DNA from: Lepus europaeus
Taxonomy: Eukaryota > Chordata > Mammalia > Lagomorpha > Leporidae
Length of the DNA: 64,000 nt
Reading direction: 5' to 3'
Assembly (NCBI RefSeq): GCF_033115175.1
Contig: NC_084837.1
Location: 10,678,266 to 10,742,265, forward strand
The number at the start of each line of letters is the position of its first letter. Within the stretch, counting starts at the first letter, position 1. Made by a program: the position numbers and the translations under genes. The notes under the pieces are model-generated. The model was not told where the DNA came from and ran no database searches. It saw only the letters and a program-made list of their open reading frames with translations. This document shows positions 37,801 through 52,800 of this stretch, one piece after another.

Positions 37801-40800
37801 AAGTTCACTGCAGGGGTGGGCTTTAAGTGATGCCCCAATGTCTCACGCCTGCCACTTACTGAGGCCACCCAGAGCCGGGCACCCCCACCCATGCCCGTGC
37901 TCACGCCAGCCCAACAAAGCCATCCGGCAAGAGAGACAAGGACAGGAGTTCCACGAGGGATGAGCACAGCTATCATCTAACACAGCTCTTAAGTGGCAGA
38001 GCTGATGAAAACCAGGTCTGCCTCTGTCAAATCTCACGCTCTCTGCATGCCGCTCTCTCAAATGCCAAAGTTGCTATCAGCTGCGCACAGTTTAAAAAAA
38101 AAACAAAACAAAACCATTTTCTATTAGATACAAACAAGCAAAGGGGCAGGTATTTTGGTGCAGCAGTTCAGCTGCTACTCAGGATGGCCACAGCCATAGC
38201 ACAGTGTCTGCTCACAGCGCCGGCTGCTCCACTTCTGATCCAATCTCCTGCTAACGCACACCTCGGGAGACAGCCGCGGACGGCCAAATGCCTCCTTGTG
38301 GAAGGCCTAGGTGGAGTTATGGGCTTCTGGCTTCAGCCTGGTCTAGTCCTGGCTAGCTGGGGAGTGCACCAATGAATGAATCATCTCTTTGTGTCTGTTA
38401 ACCTTTCTAATAAAAGGAAAATAAATAAAACCTTTTTTTTTTAAAATAAGAGAAGAATACAAGTTTTAAAAGCTAATAAAAGGCCGGCACCATGGCTCAC
38501 TAGGCTAATCCTCTGCCTGCGGCGCCAGCACCCTGGGTTCTAGTCCCGGTCAGGGCACCGGATTCTGTCCCAGTTGCTCCTCTTCCAGTCCAGCTCTATG
38601 CTATGGCCCGGGAGTGCAGTGGAGGATGGCCCAAGTCCTTGGGCCCTGCACCCCATGGGAGACCAGGAGAAGCACCTGGTTCCTGGCTTCGGATCAGCAC
38701 AGTGTGCCGGCCGCAGCGGCCATTGGGGGGTGAACCAACAGAAAAGGAAGACCTTTCTGTCTCTCTCACTGTCCACTCTGCCTGTCAAAAAAAAAAAAAA
38801 AAAAGCTAATAAAAGATATGAGAAGGGAAGAGGTTAAAAGATATTTGGGGTATCATCATGCAAGAGTTCAATGGCAGTCTACAAGAGCCAGAAAAACAGA
38901 AGACAGAAGAGAGAAGGAAAAACAAAATATTTTCCAAAAATTTCACTTCATGGTGCATAACGAGAAGCCGGCAGGCATGTCCCCACCAGCAGTGACGGGG
39001 AGGGGACATACCTTCCCGATTTTCCTGTGATCTCGGTTCTTGGCCTCCTCCTGGAACTGCTCCCAGGTTTTCATCATCTTGGGATCGGGAAAGGATATCC
39101 CGTAGATCCTCTGCAGGGTCTCCATCTCAGGATTGCCCTCCCAGTAAGTTGAAGAATTCTAAGCATCACACAAGATTTTGGTAAGCACATATGCACGTCT
39201 TATAGGTCCATACGCATACTCTGCCACTAGCCCCTCAGGATAACTGATGTCGGGAAGGCATCTGGTGCCAGAAGACCCTCATGCTGATTCTCGCCAGTCC
39301 GGGGCGATGCTACTGTCCAGTCCTGCATTGGAGCTGTCAGAGGCTGGGACTGCACAGCCAGCCCACCCCTCCCGACTCCCAGGGCAGCACCCGGTCCACT
39401 GCACCCTCATGTGCCCTGTTCTTCTTCCTGGAGCACACCTTTCTCCCATGCAAACAGCTGGTCTGGCTCACATTAGGTGACTCCAGACAACCACTGTACA
39501 GAATTAAAAATACATGGAAAAGAAATGCATTTAACACTTACAATAAGGTTAAATGATAAACGTCATATATGGTGTTCTAACTGTCAAAATTCACATAAGC
39601 ATTATTTTTAGACAAGTAAGAATGAAGTATTTTAAAACATCATGATGTTCAGGCTATAAAAGATAGGACTAAAATGCCTTATAATCTAGGTTACATAAGT
39701 TTGTTACATTGATAAATAAGTCAAGCCTCACCTTGAAAATTTTGATGGCTTTGATCTTCCCAGTGTGTCTAACGTGGGGCCCTTTACAAAGGTCAATTAG
39801 TGGACCGCACCTGCAGGGAAATTCCAGCCATGCCCAGCACAGTTACAGCAACCGGACTATTCCTCATCAACCACATTCTCACGGCTGACGCGGGGGCTTT
39901 CACTGACTTATGTCTTGGGCCATTTTTAATTTGGGGTCGAGGAATGAAGCAATGCATCTAGCCTTGGATCCCAGCCTACTCTCCTTTGCTCAAATTCAAA
40001 ATCCAAAGAACATCTTCCAAAAGAAACTGTGCATGTTAACCAGCACAGCCCAAGGCTCTCAAGAACCTCCAGAGCCATGAAATCAGGAAGCTACGAATCC
40101 GTCCGACACCGACTCACAGCACATTAGCTGGATATTCCAAAGTCATGCAGCCAGGTGCGTGTTTGAGGACGTCTGGTTTTATGACGAAGCGGCGGGCTGT
40201 TTCTCAGTTTATTAAACTGGGATTAAAACACTCGAGGCTTTAGCTGGGGCTTCCCTCGCACACAGAATGAACGAGAACCCCAGTGTCGTAAGCAGAGGCT
40301 CTTCTTCCAGTACAGATATTAACCGAGCCAAAATGTGAATGCCCTGGTCAGAGGGAAGGTCACTTAACATCAACTGACTCAAGTGAAGGAAGTACTGCCT
40401 TCACGATTTCAACCCATTTCAAGTACTCCTGAAGGTCACAGGAGTGAACATCATGACGAATAAACAGAGGGTCTGGCTGCCAGATGAGCAAACACAACAC
40501 AGCTCTACACAGGGAACGCCGGTTCTCTGCAAGACCAGGCTTCACGCACGCTCCCGTCCACGAGGAAGGTCAGCACGCAGGCAAAGGGCTGCCTGCTGGC
40601 ACGAAAGCTCTCAAAGCTCCTATCCTTCAACACTCACAGGGAAAAGCTCTTTGTTCCTTCAAAAATTAAATATAAGCTGCACAAACTGGATATAAAAATG
40701 GTCAACACTGACCTGGGAAATATTCTTTTAAAACACCAAAAGATCAAGCGTCAGAAGCCAGGAATTTGAAACTTAGCATATATTTTCCATATCTGCATTT

Positions 40801-43800
40801 ATTTTTAACCTTAAAACAGTTACACAAACATTTACTTGACTCAAGTAATAAATAAAAACGTTATCAGGTCAAAGAATAGCAAAAATAAGATAAACGTGGT
40901 ATTCCGACTCAGCTCTGCACAAAGGGGAGAACCAGAGAACCATAAAGCCCTGACGTGGAACATACGTGTCCCTGGCAGGGGTCTCTGTGAGCATAACTAT
41001 ACACACAGCAAGGCTTCCAAGATGGGACCGTGACGGGCCCAGCGGCACTCAGCCAGCTGGCGGGCAGAGAAAGACAGCAGGACCCAGAGGGCAGCTCCAA
41101 AACTGGGCAGATGAAAGGGGCTGGGAGCCCAGTGCTAGGCTAAGTGATTCCGGCACTGACTGCACTTGCCTTTTTTGCCTTTGTGTCTATAGTTTGTTTC
41201 TGTGCCATGTGAACACCCTACTACAGCGGCTGTGGGCCGTGGGGAGTGCAGTGTGAGCAGAGACCACGGCGAGAGAAGCGGCCACGGCCTTGTTGACAGA
41301 AGTGTGGCTGCAAGGAACAGAAGCGCTCTTCCCTCTCAGCCCGCTGGAGGTAAGGTGTCGGGTGAACACAATCTCACCCACAGGGAGAGAGCCCATCACA
41401 GCTGACTCCCAGAAATAAAATGTGTGTGTCAGTGCCAAGGAGGAGACAGGCATTTCCCCTAGGTCCTAAACTTCCGGAGCTGCTCACTGCAGTGTGCGGA
41501 CCACGGGACGTTACAGACAGACCGTCCAGCATAAAGCCAGCCCTGTTCCTGCCCCTGCCCTCACCTCCACCAGAGATCAGTGTTGAAAACCATGCACATG
41601 CACCACGCACCCACCTGTAAACCGTGGTTGTCGGAGTATCAACCTTCTCATTCAGAATGCGGCATTTAAATTTATTGTACTACAAAGAGAAACATTTACA
41701 CACTAATACACAAACTGTTTAAGTAAAAAACACAACTCTACTTTTTCAATAAAAACTGCACAGTAGCCTGTGATGTTCTTAGGAGCTGAGTCACGAGAGA
41801 CATGGACTTCCAGCCCAGGGGCCACAGGGGCCAGTGCTGGGGGCAGCTGCCCACACCGCTGGCATCCCACAAGGCGCAGGTGTGAATCCCAGCTGCTCCA
41901 CGTCTGATCCAGCTCCCTGCTAATGCTCCTGGGAAAGCAGAAGATGGCCCAAGTATTTGGGTCTCGGCACCTGGATGAAGCCCCTGGCTCCCTGCTTTGG
42001 CCTGGCCCAGCCCCCGCCATTACAGCCATTCCGGGAGTGCACCAGCAGTGAACCAGATCTGTCTCTCTGTCTCTCTCTGTAACTCTGCCTTTCAAATAAG
42101 TACATAAATCGCTAAAAATAAAAAGACTCATCTGAAATGAGCTGTGCTGGGAATGCAGAATGGACTGTGTTAGAGTGGGTGGGGAGGAAAGAACACAAAA
42201 TAGATCGTTGGGGTGGGTGTTGGGGCCGTGGCTAAGACACTGCTTGAGGCACCTGCATCCATCCCATCCTGGAGCCCTGGCTCCTCTGCTTCCAGGCCAG
42301 CTCCCTGCTGACGTGCGCCCTGAGAGGCAGCAGGTGACGGCTCAAGTACCTGGGTCCCTGCCACCCACACAGGAGACCAAGACCGAACTCCCAGCTCCTG
42401 GCTTCAGTTTGGTCCGGTTCTGAATGTCGCAGGCATCTGGGGAGTGCACCACTCGATGGGGGATCTCTCTGCCCCTCCCTCCCTCCTTCCCTCCCTCCCT
42501 CTCTCTCTCTCTCTCCCTTTCGAATAAAAGTTTTAAAAAACTGCTCATTATTTTTATAATGGCTACATGTTGAAATGGAATTTTTGATATCTTACTAATC
42601 TCACCTTTCTTTTACTTCTAAATCATAGTTGCCAGAATTTTTTTTTTCAGTCCACGCTGCCCCCAGAAATTCAAGATTGTGCACATGGCTCAGATCTGCA
42701 GGCTGCATGACATATCTACCAAACAGCACTGTTCTAGAATATCTGATGTTAACTACATGAAATAAATAAAATTCTGAGGATACAGCTACATTTTTAATTT
42801 GTGTAAAAACAAAATCATACTAACTGATGATACAATTACATTTTGAAAACTTCTACACAGAACAGGTAAGGTGCCCACATCTGGAGCTGGCACTGTGGCA
42901 CAGTGGGTTAAGCTGCCGCCTGCAATGCCAGCATCCCAAAGGAGCACCAGGTTGAGGCCCTGCTACTTCACTCCCAATGGAGCTTCCTGTTAATGGCTTG
43001 GGAAGGCAGTGGAAGATGACCCAAGAGCTTGGGCCCCTGCTACCCATGTGGGAGACCAGACGGAGTTCCGGGCTCCTGACTTTGGCCCTGGCTCCAGCTC
43101 CCAACCCCAGCTTCCTGCTAATACAGGCCCTAGGAAGGGTCGTGGGAACAGCAGTCCAACACCAGCAACTCAGAATTAATCAGAGTTGTAAACACACACA
43201 GGAAAAGCATCCACCTGCCCCGATCCACCTCCGTCTGCCTTAAAAGTGTCAGGCACTAGAGAAAGAGGGGAAATGTCGTGGCAAGTGGCCAGCACCGTGA
43301 CAAGGGCTCCAGACTCTGGGACATTCTGGTGAGCAGTCGGTTCCTCGGGGGAGAAAGACCACCCACAGGAACTGCTTTCAACGTTCCTGGTCCAGGTCTT
43401 CACGCGGGAGCGTCTCCAGCTCACCTTAAACATTGCCAGGAGGACTTCCTTGCTGACTTCCAGTCTCTCAAAAGGCTGCCTTTCTTTGATGATAGCTTTG
43501 CACATGTTCTCCAGGGCCGGCAACTCCGAGCTGGACACGGCTCTGAAAAGAGCAGGCAGGACTCAGTAGACCCTCCCTGCTCGTGCTCCCGCAGCCCTGG
43601 GCTCTGTGGACACACTTTCTAAATTGGCCTGGTGTCCCACTGCCCTGGGCACTGTGGACACACTTTCTAAATTGGCCTGGTGTCCCACTGCCTTGGGCAC
43701 TGTGGACACACTTTCTAAATCGGCCTGGTGTCCCACTGCTCTGGGCACTGTGGACACACTTTCTAAATTGGCCTGGAGTCCCACGGCTCTGGGGCTGAAG

Positions 43801-46800
43801 GAAGTCAGGCGTCTGCACACTCTCCTACTGCCTGGAGAGCAGACAGAGGCCTCAACGAAGGCTGACCTGCGCCTTTAGCCCACAGGGAACCATTAGGAGA
43901 TCTTGCAGCCAATCCTGAAGGGCTCCGAGGACTCTGCTCCCAGAGGGTCTGCCTCATCCTGAACCCACCGGGACTCTGCTGGGCGCAGTACACTAGTGCT
44001 CACCCGGTCCCTGGCCTCCTGGTTGCGGTCTAGGCTGGGAGGAGCCGTCCCCTGGTTGAGGCCCCCACCCCCCTGCAGCTGGGAGGTTGTGCTCACACAA
44101 GGCTGGCTGACCCCCACACCAGGGCAGGCCCACCAGGCCCAAAACAGTCTCCCTGCAGATGTCCACAACTACCCCCAGCATCCTCAGGGCTTGCTCCCCC
44201 TCCATTCTGGCCTCTGCTTCAATGTCCCCTTAGCCTTCCCGGACCACCGGCCCAGCCTGGCTCATCCTCCTTCACAAACTCACTGCTGCCTGCTGGTAGG
44301 CGGTGGGTTGTTTCTGCCTGTCGTCTCCAACCTGACCATTAGCATCCCTAGGACAGACTCGTCTGCTCCCTGCTCCATCACTCACACCGAGCAGAGAACC
44401 CCGTGTAGGCAGCCACAGAAATCCTCCTCAACAGCACATCCCTGACCATCCGGGTCCCACGCACAGGGCTCCTAAGGCCCTGGAATCTCCAGAGCGGTAA
44501 GAGCGTCTTGTATGTTAATGAGATGTCACCTGGCTAGGCGCCTCTCGACAGCTTCAGATGGGAGCTGCTGCCACAGAGACCCCAGCCGGGCAGAGCGCTG
44601 GAACTTCAGCTCCTACTGCCAACTCTGTGGAGTGGGGAGGGGCTGGAGATCGAGCGCAACGTCACAGGCCAATGACTTAACCAACGGTGCCTCCTCAGCA
44701 AAACGGCACAGCCTGCATGTGAAGAAACCAAACCCTAAGCAATGGGGTTGAGGAAGCGTCGGGTAACACACCCAGGGTACAGGGGAAGAGAAGCCCCTCG
44801 CTGCCTGCCACTCTCCACCCCGGTCAGCTGGGGCAGTGCTGTGAAACTGTGCCCTCAGCCTGTGGGGTCTGTGCCAGTTTTGGGTAATGACAGAACTTAA
44901 CTGAATTGTCGGATACCTAAACGGCGTCCAGAGTTAGACTCCATTGTTGGTATAGCAAAAAAAACAAAAACAAAAACAAAATCCACACTTGGGTTCAGAA
45001 GCAATGTGTACAGGAGCCAGCTTTGTGGCCTAGCAGGTAAAGCCACCGCCTGTGCCACTAGCATCCCATATGGGCTCCAGTTCATGTTCTGGCTGCTCCA
45101 CTTCAGATCCAGCTCCCTGCTAATGGCTTAGACAAAGCAGCGGAGGATGGCCCAACCCATGTGGGAGACGTGGATGAAGCTCCTGGCTCCTGGCACCAGC
45201 CTTGTTGGGTGCTGGCAGTGACAGCCATCTGGGGAGTGAATCAGAGAATGGACGACCTCTGTTTTTCTCTAATTCTGACTTTCAAATAAATAAATAAATC
45301 CTTTTTTAAAAAAAAGTACCTTGGACAAAAACAGTGCAGGGCTGTGAGTACAACAGTGCAGACGGAACAAGTCTGTCCGTAGCAGTGACATGGTGCTGAC
45401 GCTTGGGCAGGGGGTCATGAGGCAGGAGTGGGGGTGACAGCAAAGGCGAGTTGCACTGCACTTGTCCAGGCACGAGGGGTAGGGTCTGAAGTGAGGCAGA
45501 AGTCAGAGCAGCAGGGACAGACAGAAAACTACTTAGGAAAGTGGCAGACGTGCACCACCAGCAGGATGGGAACGCCGAGGGGCCGGGAGGACCGGGAAGG
45601 CCCTGGGATTTCAGTTGTGCAGCTGGGGACATGCTGCAGGGCTGTGGGCAGGGCAGAGCAGGGGGTGCACTGGGGCTGGGCCTGCTGCCTAGGGAGCCCC
45701 AGCTTCTCTGCAGGCTGCCCCGCCTGGCATTCCACACAGCAAGACGTCTGCTGAGGGTGACTGTACCCTCGCAGAACTGAACTAACTGCTCTCTAGGAGC
45801 CAAGCCTGTGGTCTGGTCTAAGTGAGCACTGCACTAGATTACACAGCCTACAGCCTCCTTCTAGGCGAAAAGAAACAGCTGGAGAAGTTACCCTGGAATC
45901 AACTCACTGAAGAACATGTTCCAAAAATGCCCATCCAATCTGTAATCACAATCTACAGTACGTAATGACTGAGCTAAGACGTAACCACCACAAAACACCA
46001 AATCACAGGTGCACAAGTCAGCCTCAGCGGGTTACCTGTCTTCAATGAACATGTCATAATAAAATCCGTTCTCGATGGGCGGACCGTAGCACAAGTGGCC
46101 TCCGTAGTAGAGTTCCATGGCCTCCCCGAGAACGTGAGCGCTGGAGTGCCAGTACACCTGCACGCACAGGACACACAGCCCGTCAGCTACCAAACGGCGT
46201 CACAGAAATCTGCAGCAAACCAGCGTGAGGAAGCAGGGGATGAAGTTTAAGCGGATAAATGCCATAACACAAGGGTGCATTGATTTGAAGAGGGACTCTT
46301 CAGTGCCCACGGGAACAGGATGTTGTCTGAGCTCTCCTGCGGTCCACCAGAGCCCCTGCTCAGCTCTGGAGTAAACCTCTGCCACAGTGCAGCCGGGTCT
46401 CAGCTCCTCCATCATCTGCTTCCCCGTGCACTGACTCCGGGGAATGGGATCAGCCACCCGGGACACCCAGCAGGGCCCAGCAGAGCAGCCCACACAAAGG
46501 TGCCCCAGGCCCCGAGTGAGGGGACAGCCGAGGAGTGCCAGATCCTAGTGCCCTTCCCTGTACCCCTGAGCTGGATGCAGACAGCTGCGGGTCCTGCTGG
46601 AGACGGCACCGACCTGAGGGGACCTGCATCTCCACAGCAGGAAAGAGGAGCTGCCAGGGAACCCCTGCTGGCCGCCAGGGACACCCTGAGCCGTGTGCAC
46701 GCGGTTATTAACCGGGTCATCGGCTCTACAAGTTCGGAGAGTGGACTGGGTTTGAATTCCCAAAGAATTCATCTAGAAACCCAAACTAACCAGAGACACC

Positions 46801-49800
46801 AAGAAATATGAGGATACTTCAAAAAGCTGGAGAAAAATGGAATTGGAAATTTATTTTGGTGCAACAAATTTTTGTAACCCACGCATACTTTTCTCAAGCC
46901 CCTTGTCTGGGGCTGACAGAGCCCTGTTAAGCAGGCACCAGCCACAACCGGAAAGCTGCCTGACACACTCGCTCAGAGCCAAGAGGACAGCGGCCCCAGG
47001 GCAGGGGGCTGGGTGTGACGTGCCAGGCTGCTGAGGACAGCCCAGAGCTCCTCGCTGGGGCTCGGTCCACACCTCGGTATCTGCTGAGCCACGCACTCTC
47101 GGGTGCAGGAGGCACAACCGTGAATGGAACAGACCCACTGCCCTCACGCAGTAACAGCTGACGGGGGAGACGGAGAGAGCTCTGGGATGTCATCTCCCAA
47201 CAACGAAGACCCCCACCCCACTCCACCCCAGCGAGCCAGGCAGGCCCTGGGGAGCAGTCTGGGTTTTCTCCAGATTCAATGGGATGCACTAGAGGGGTTT
47301 AAGAGAAATGCTTCCATTTCCATTCTAAAAAAAGCATTTCACAGCTGCAGAGGAATGGACTCCAGCGATCAAAATAGCAAGTAGGCAGTCCTTGGACGCA
47401 GCTGTGAGAGAAGGAACACAGGTCAGTGGAGAAGGGGCCGGCTTCAGAGTCATCTGGACAGTGCTGTCTCTTGCTCTGGTCCACCCACAAACCAGAGGAT
47501 GCAGCTGGGGGGGGGGGGGTAGTGCAGGTAACCACACGGATCCTCACGGTGTGCGCTGGGGCAGCACACTGAGGAGGGCAAACAGAGAGAAAGAAGCCTG
47601 CGGTGAACGCACTGAAGATTCCTGCACCTCGGCCAAGTGGAGGCCGCACACGGGCAGCACTGGTACGGAGCTGGGCAGGCCTGGCTGAGGCAGGAGTCAG
47701 CAGTTTAGAGAACTGTATTTTCTGAGTCACTTTTAATCATGGGTTGTTTACATTGTATTGTTTAACCATTTAATGGTTATACTTCACATATTTTAAACAG
47801 AAATTATAATGAGGTTCTTAAGTTTTGGAATAAGAAATTAAGGAATTTAGCATAAGCTTCACAATTAGTGTAAGCTAAGCTAATCATACATTAGGTTTTC
47901 ATGGGAGATCATGGAGTTGAAGAGAAACTGCTTGAAGGGAGACAGCAAAGTTAAAGTGACAATATCAGAAACCTACATGAAAATGTGGTATTTTATAAAA
48001 ATGTACATTAATAAGTATTTGAAGGATATCTGAGTTTTGATGATCTTTTCCAATTCTCCGCACACATTAAATTTCAAAGTAGGGGCAGACATCTGTCACA
48101 GCATTAGGATGCCAGCTGGGACGCTCCTTCCCTCCACCCTGCTCCTGGTCCCAGCTCCCTACAGTGCAGATCCTGGAAGGCAGCAGGCTTCCAAGGCTCA
48201 AGGAGCGGGGTCCCAGCCCCCTCGTGAGCGACGTGGTTTGAGTTCCTGGCTTCTGGCTTCAGCCTCACCCAGCCATGGAGGGCATCTGGGGCAAGAAAAA
48301 GTGGACGGGGGCTTTCTCGTCTGTCTCTCTCTGCCTCTTCAGAAACTTTTTAAATTAAAAATTATTAAATCTATGTTTAAAATCTGTTAATCATTTCAAA
48401 TACACATTGATTAAATAAATGAAACATTCTAACTTTAAGAAACAATCATTTTGGGGCTGGTGCTGTGGTGCAGCAGGTTAAAGCCCAAGCTGCTCCACTT
48501 CCAATCCAGCTCCCTGCTAACGCACCTGGGAGAGCACCAGAGGATGGCCCAAGTCCTTGGGCCCCTGCACCCAGATGGGAGACCAGGAAAGAACTCCTGG
48601 GTCCTGGCTTTGAATCAGCTCAGCTCCAGCCATTGCAGCCATTTGGTCAGTGGACCAGCAGATGGAAGACCTCTTTCTGTGTCTGTCTCTACCTTTCTCT
48701 ATAACTCAAATATTTAATCTCAAAAAAAAATTTAAAAAATGATAAATATGAACTTCCTAAAAAATTTAAGTTTTTGTATGTATTCCTTCCACAAGGAACA
48801 CTGTATTAAATGTTTATGGAACTCTGATATTCAGCTTCTAAATCTTAGAAGGCCAGAAATGTCCCCTCTGACGTCAACATGCGGCCTCTCGCATCAGGTG
48901 GCTCACGGCGTCAGCAGCCCCGCTCACAGCTGGACGTGGCATACTCACAGCCTGGGCTTCCTCGCTGTCAAACGTGAGCAACTCCAGGGTGCAGTCCCCC
49001 TGCAGAGGGCGGTCCAGGTCCCACAGCTCCCCGTCCACCTTGGCGACCACAGCGCTCTCCGCCAGCTCTCGGCTAGTGAGAGAGAGAAAAGCCACCCGGG
49101 GTTAATCTTACCGCGTAGTAAATGAGTCCTTAAAAGGGAAAAATAATTTCCAGGTTTTATATAAAGTCCAAATGTAAAATAATAGGACAGGTTTTTATTT
49201 ACATTTTGTAACAATTATTTTATGAACAAAAGTAATACACCTTCACTGTAACAACTTGGAAAACAAAGGACAAAGAAAACATCAGAAATGACTTAGGCAT
49301 CTTACATCCAGAAGCAACCACACTTAGAGTTCTGTACCTGAGGGACTCATGTTTTTCCTACCCCACCTCCCATACACTTTTTACAGAAACATAGCTGCCA
49401 ACGTAACTGTATCGCCTGCTCTCTCCATGCCAGCAGGTGGACTTCCAAAGCATCCTGGGAGAACACTTACTACAGAGGCTTTGACTCCGGCACACCGAGG
49501 TCACCTTCACACCCACACGGCACAGACATCCACACGCACACCCGTGTCTTCTGCCTTGCTCTCTGGAAACCAGTCCACACAAGTGCAACGGCTGGGTCAG
49601 GGGCCTCTTGCCTTTAAGATTTCTGGTAAACATCACACTACCCGAAAGAGGTCTTAACCTTTGTCAACGTGGGGTTGAAAATGGCTTTAATTCGATTATT
49701 AACTTTAGCAAGTATTTACAAGCTTTTTTACTTGTATAAAGTATTTCCTTTGCCTGCTTTTCATGAAGGCGTTCATCTTTTTCTTTTTCTTATGGTATCT

Positions 49801-52800
49801 TTTAAAGAACTTTTATTGTTTGAAAATTATTGACAATAACAAGAGAAGAAACCTAGAAAGTACAGAAAAGCAGAGAAAAAAGAAATCACCCACAATCCCC
49901 CAACCCAGAAATTTCTGTTAACATTTTGTTGTATGTCCTTCTATATGTTTTAAGATGTTTTTGTTCCTTTATCTTCATTTTATTTGAAAGTCAGAGGCAC
50001 AGAGGGAGGAAGTGTCAAGGAGACATATGGAGATCTTCCATCTGCTGGCTCACTTGACGTACACATCAATATAAAACTGGAATAGTACTATTTTGTATGT
50101 GTTATTTAGTCATTTTTAAATGATTTATTCATTTGCTGTGAAGGTAGAGAGAGACAGAAAGAGCAATCTTTCATCTTCTGGTTCACTTCCCAAATTGCCC
50201 ACAACAGCTGGGATTGGGCTAGGCCCAAACCAGGAGCCAGGAACTCCATCCAGATCTCCCCTGTGTTTGGCAAGGGCACAAGCAGTTGGTCTATCTTCCA
50301 TTGCTTTCCCAGGTGCCCTAGCAGGGAGCTGGACTGGAAGTGGAGCAGCCGGGAAACAAACCAGTGCTCACACTGGATGCTGGCTTATCACACTGGAACA
50401 GCGGCTGTCCTACAATGCCAGGCCCCTGGTAACCTCCTTCTTAAACCTAACAAGAAATCACAGCATTTTCCTGAACAGGAGACAGACTTCTATAGCATGC
50501 TATTAAAGAGCTGCAGAGGGAACCAAGATTTGTTAAACATTTTGGTTCTTTTCTTTTTTTTGAGAGGCAGAGTTACAGACAGAGAGGAAGGTTGTCTTCC
50601 ATCTGCGGGTTCACTCCCCAAATGGCTGCGATGGCTGGAACTGAACAGATCTGAAGCCAGGAGCCAGGAGCCTCCTCTAGGTCTCCCATGCAGGTACAGG
50701 CGCTCAAGCACTTGCGCCATCCTCCACTACTTTCCCATGCCACAAGCAGAGAGCTGGATTGGAAGAGGAGCAGCTGGGACCCAATCCGGCACCCATATGG
50801 GATGCCAGCACTGCTGGTGGTAGCTTTACCCACTATGCCACAGCGCCAACCTCAAGTTATTGAGTTTTTGTGGTGCTTTTGTTGTAGCAGCTCAGCCTAG
50901 ACTTTAAAAATATGGCAATAAAAACCCAAAAATAATTTTAAAAATAACCAAGATACGTGGTACTTGTTTAGTAGTCGGTTACAAGGAAATGGACACTAAG
51001 GTGTGGAAGCCAGACCCCTTGTATGGCCTAGCAAAGTATCTGCTAGAACTTGCAGGCACAGCACGGTCGTGGTGCTCGGTGGTCACGGCGCCCGAGCACG
51101 TGAGGGAGCACCTGTAGGAGGCAGGAAGCTGCTGCTCTGAGCAGCGTGACTGACGGCCTCCCAACCTGCAAGCAGAGAAGGGCCGGGGCTCCGCAAGCCG
51201 AGCCTCTCTCCGCTCGTGGCCTCTAATTCCGGTGGACTAAGAACCCAGAAATCCGGGGCCCTGCGAGACTGGAGAGACAACCTGCTGTCCTGAAAAGCCA
51301 GGGGGATGGGCACGGGCAGGGCTTCCCCAGGCGTCAGAGAGGGAGGGTGCTCCTCTCCCACAGGCCTGGGTTCCCCTGCCTTCAGTCCAATCAACTGAGG
51401 GAGAGAGGAACGAGCCAGGCAGGGATGCACGAAACACAAAGGCCGAGCCTCGTCCAGAAGGTGCACTGCACAGGGAGGCCTTTCACATGCGCAAACAGAC
51501 CAGGGACCTGCTACGGATATGAGGCCAAGGAAGCCGATGACCAACCACACTCTGCGCCCAGCTCACACACAACTGGGGCTGCTTGATCCTTCAGACGCCC
51601 CAGCCCCCCCGAGTGCATCGGCAATAACTGGGCTGAGCACACTGTTCAGCCCCCAGAGCACAAGCTCCCACACCTCAGATGGGACGAACCAGGGTACCAG
51701 ACAGCGATGAACGTCCCAAAGAGCCCAACTGGGGCCCCGGGAGCCTCGGATGAGAGCTGCTTCCGCACAGCCGAGGGTGGCCGGATGGGTGGACGCTGCA
51801 CAGAGTGCTGCCAGGCTGCAGGCCTCACAGCGGCCACAGAACCCCCGAGCTCCCCGCAGCTCTGTCCGCTGCATTCCTCCCCGTCTGAGACGGACACGCT
51901 GAGACTGTCGCACGCTGACCGCACGTGTGTGCTGGGAGCAGACTTGCCTCCGAGTCTGTTACTGGGATGCGGTGGTCAGCCGGGGGGGGGTGGGGGGGTG
52001 GGGTCGCACATCACGTGAGAGTCCCAGGCTCTGAGATGTGGACCCGCGCTGTCTCCCCGGGGAGGGCGGGGTGCTGGATACTGAGTGCCCACCTGCAGGT
52101 GTCTGGGTGTTGGAGGGGAGGATGGCAGACGGTCTACTGACCCCTACACCGTTCTTCTCGTTCAGGGTAAGAATGCTCCAGCTGGGCCTGTGGCTGGCTG
52201 CAGGAACATCCGTTCTCTCACAGCTGGGCACGGTCATGGACTAACGTAGATGTCACAGAGGGGGACTGCAGTGGGCCACCCCAGGGTCCTCGCTTCAAGG
52301 CATCGCTGTTCAGCCTCTCTTCCCCTGCCGGCTGCAGGTCTGTGGCTGGGCCCCAGCTTCTACTCCTGGACCCCAACAAACCCTACCCATGGGGAGGGCA
52401 GGTCACCAGGGCGGAGAGAAGCTGAAGCCGTGAGCGACTGCATGGACCAGGGTCGTCCACCAGCCGAGACTGCTCACCTCCAGGCCACGGAGGAGAGTGT
52501 CTGACGTCGACCTACTTAAACCACCGTCTCCAAGGGCCTCTGGACCGCACACCAGCAGCCCCTGGAGGGCTCCGAACGACAAAGACAGCCGACTGGCTCG
52601 GCAGGTGAGAGGGGAGGCCCCAGGATCTGCTTCTCTAACACGTTTCCAGACGGCGTCAATCCTGCTGGTCCGGGGACCACACTTTGAGAACCACTGACCT
52701 AACATTCAACATGCAACCTGCTTCTCCACGAAAAACAAGAAACTTATTTTTGCCTCAAAAACCCATTTCCCCCCAGCATACCCCCTCTCTTGGAAAACAT

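Noticed and set aside
43606..43878. Repetitive peptide frames on both strands
   Set aside because: The 48-bp minisatellite is a multiple of three, so frames stay open by arithmetic.
50263..50823. A 186-codon frame
   Set aside because: It crosses two adjacent CSINE copies and has no family match.
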